Shown one piece after another: positions 63,912 through 64,000 of a DNA stretch of 64,000 nucleotides. The notes under the pieces are model-generated. The model was given only the letters and a program-made list of their open reading frames with translations. It was not told where the DNA came from and made no database searches. This DNA is from Thalassovita litoralis (GTDB lineage: Bacteria > Pseudomonadota > Alphaproteobacteria > Rhodobacterales > Rhodobacteraceae), in assembly GCF_900182725.1 (NCBI RefSeq), contig NZ_FXTO01000010.1:48489-112488 (forward strand), given 5' to 3'. Within the stretch, counting starts at the first letter, position 1, and every line of letters starts with the position of its first letter. A program made the translations under genes and the position numbers.

Positions 63912-64000
63912 TCATAACCAAAACATGACTGTTGCGGCGAGAGCGATGGCCGAGAGGAAGACTTCGGGGCAGCGGTCATATCGGGTGGCGACCCGCCGCC
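63912..64000 (-). mobile_element. IS5-family transposase, C-terminal end (runs off right edge)
   Basis: The minus strand encodes RRVATRYDRCPEVFLSAIAL followed by AATVMFWL and a stop at 63912, the typical end of IS5/IS427-group transposases (the RYD..P region and final AAT..FWL). The element end is probably close to 63900. The gap from 63750 to 63911 is AT-rich and holds no gene; one dyad GGGGAAAT / ATTTCCCC (63795-63832) is present. Confidence 0.82.

Overview
The window is chromosomal DNA of a marine-type alphaproteobacterium, almost certainly a member of Rhodobacterales/Rhodobacteraceae (Roseobacter group). The reasons are a ChvG-ChvI pair next to a short HPr kinase, RapZ and PTS genes and divergent from pckA; a (2S)-methylsuccinyl-CoA dehydrogenase of the ethylmalonyl-CoA pathway; a perfect FnrL-type box; a small SRP RNA; the dnaX-ybaB-recR and rpsU-COQ9 neighbourhoods; and a short dispersed intergenic repeat that I associate with Rhodobacterales. 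Coding density is high and base composition is even, except at the right edge, where the end of an IS5-like transposase enters the window.

Layout. 1-2.1 kb: the start of a PhnM-like amidohydrolase, a secreted lipase-like hydrolase and a DUF6473 protein. 2.2-10.5 kb: 3-hydroxyacyl-CoA dehydrogenase, then a leftward regulatory operon chvI-chvG-hprK-rapZ-EIIA(Man)-HPr-acyltransferase, with pckA divergent from it. 10.6-19.2 kb: an unusual LysR-like regulator with an unknown partner protein, an XRE regulator, a TauE/SafE permease, Mcd, a cyclase-family protein, a DMT exporter, and a SLAC1 channel plus DsrE-like periplasmic protein behind an FNR box. 19.3-25.1 kb: a MarR-controlled hydroxycinnamate (ferulate/p-coumarate) CoA pathway. 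25.1-30.7 kb: a TRAP transporter operon with two tandem binding proteins and a zeta-type glutathione transferase, divergent from a second MarR gene. 30.7-41 kb: a complete reductive pyrimidine degradation cluster (PreT, PreA, dihydropyrimidinase, N-carbamoyl hydrolase) with an ABC importer and a RutR-like TetR regulator. 41.2-48.8 kb: a TetR gene and a leftward Yej-type peptide ABC operon running into DUF1491 and recO. 49-64 kb: housekeeping genes (membrane cytochrome c, pheA, nudC, SRP RNA, rsgA, dnaX, ybaB, recR, rpsU, COQ9, quinone oxidoreductase, methyltransferase), with a frameshifted CpdB-like phosphoesterase among them.

The strongest regulatory observation is in the pyrimidine cluster. 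The operator-like sequence TTTACCA-NN-TGRTAAA, followed by a run of A, occurs in the same orientation in front of preT and hyuC and, with a changed outer half-site (GCTACCA), in front of the ABC operon. A degenerate copy overlaps the translation start region of the tetR gene itself. This lets most or all of one RutR-like regulon be read from sequence alone. Other observations worth checking are the FNR box before the SLAC1/DsrE pair, two MarR-type palindromes, the LysR-like regulator with a non-canonical C-terminal half, a metallo-beta-lactamase-fold protein lacking the first metal-binding histidines, and a nested RNA structure between the two TRAP binding-protein genes.
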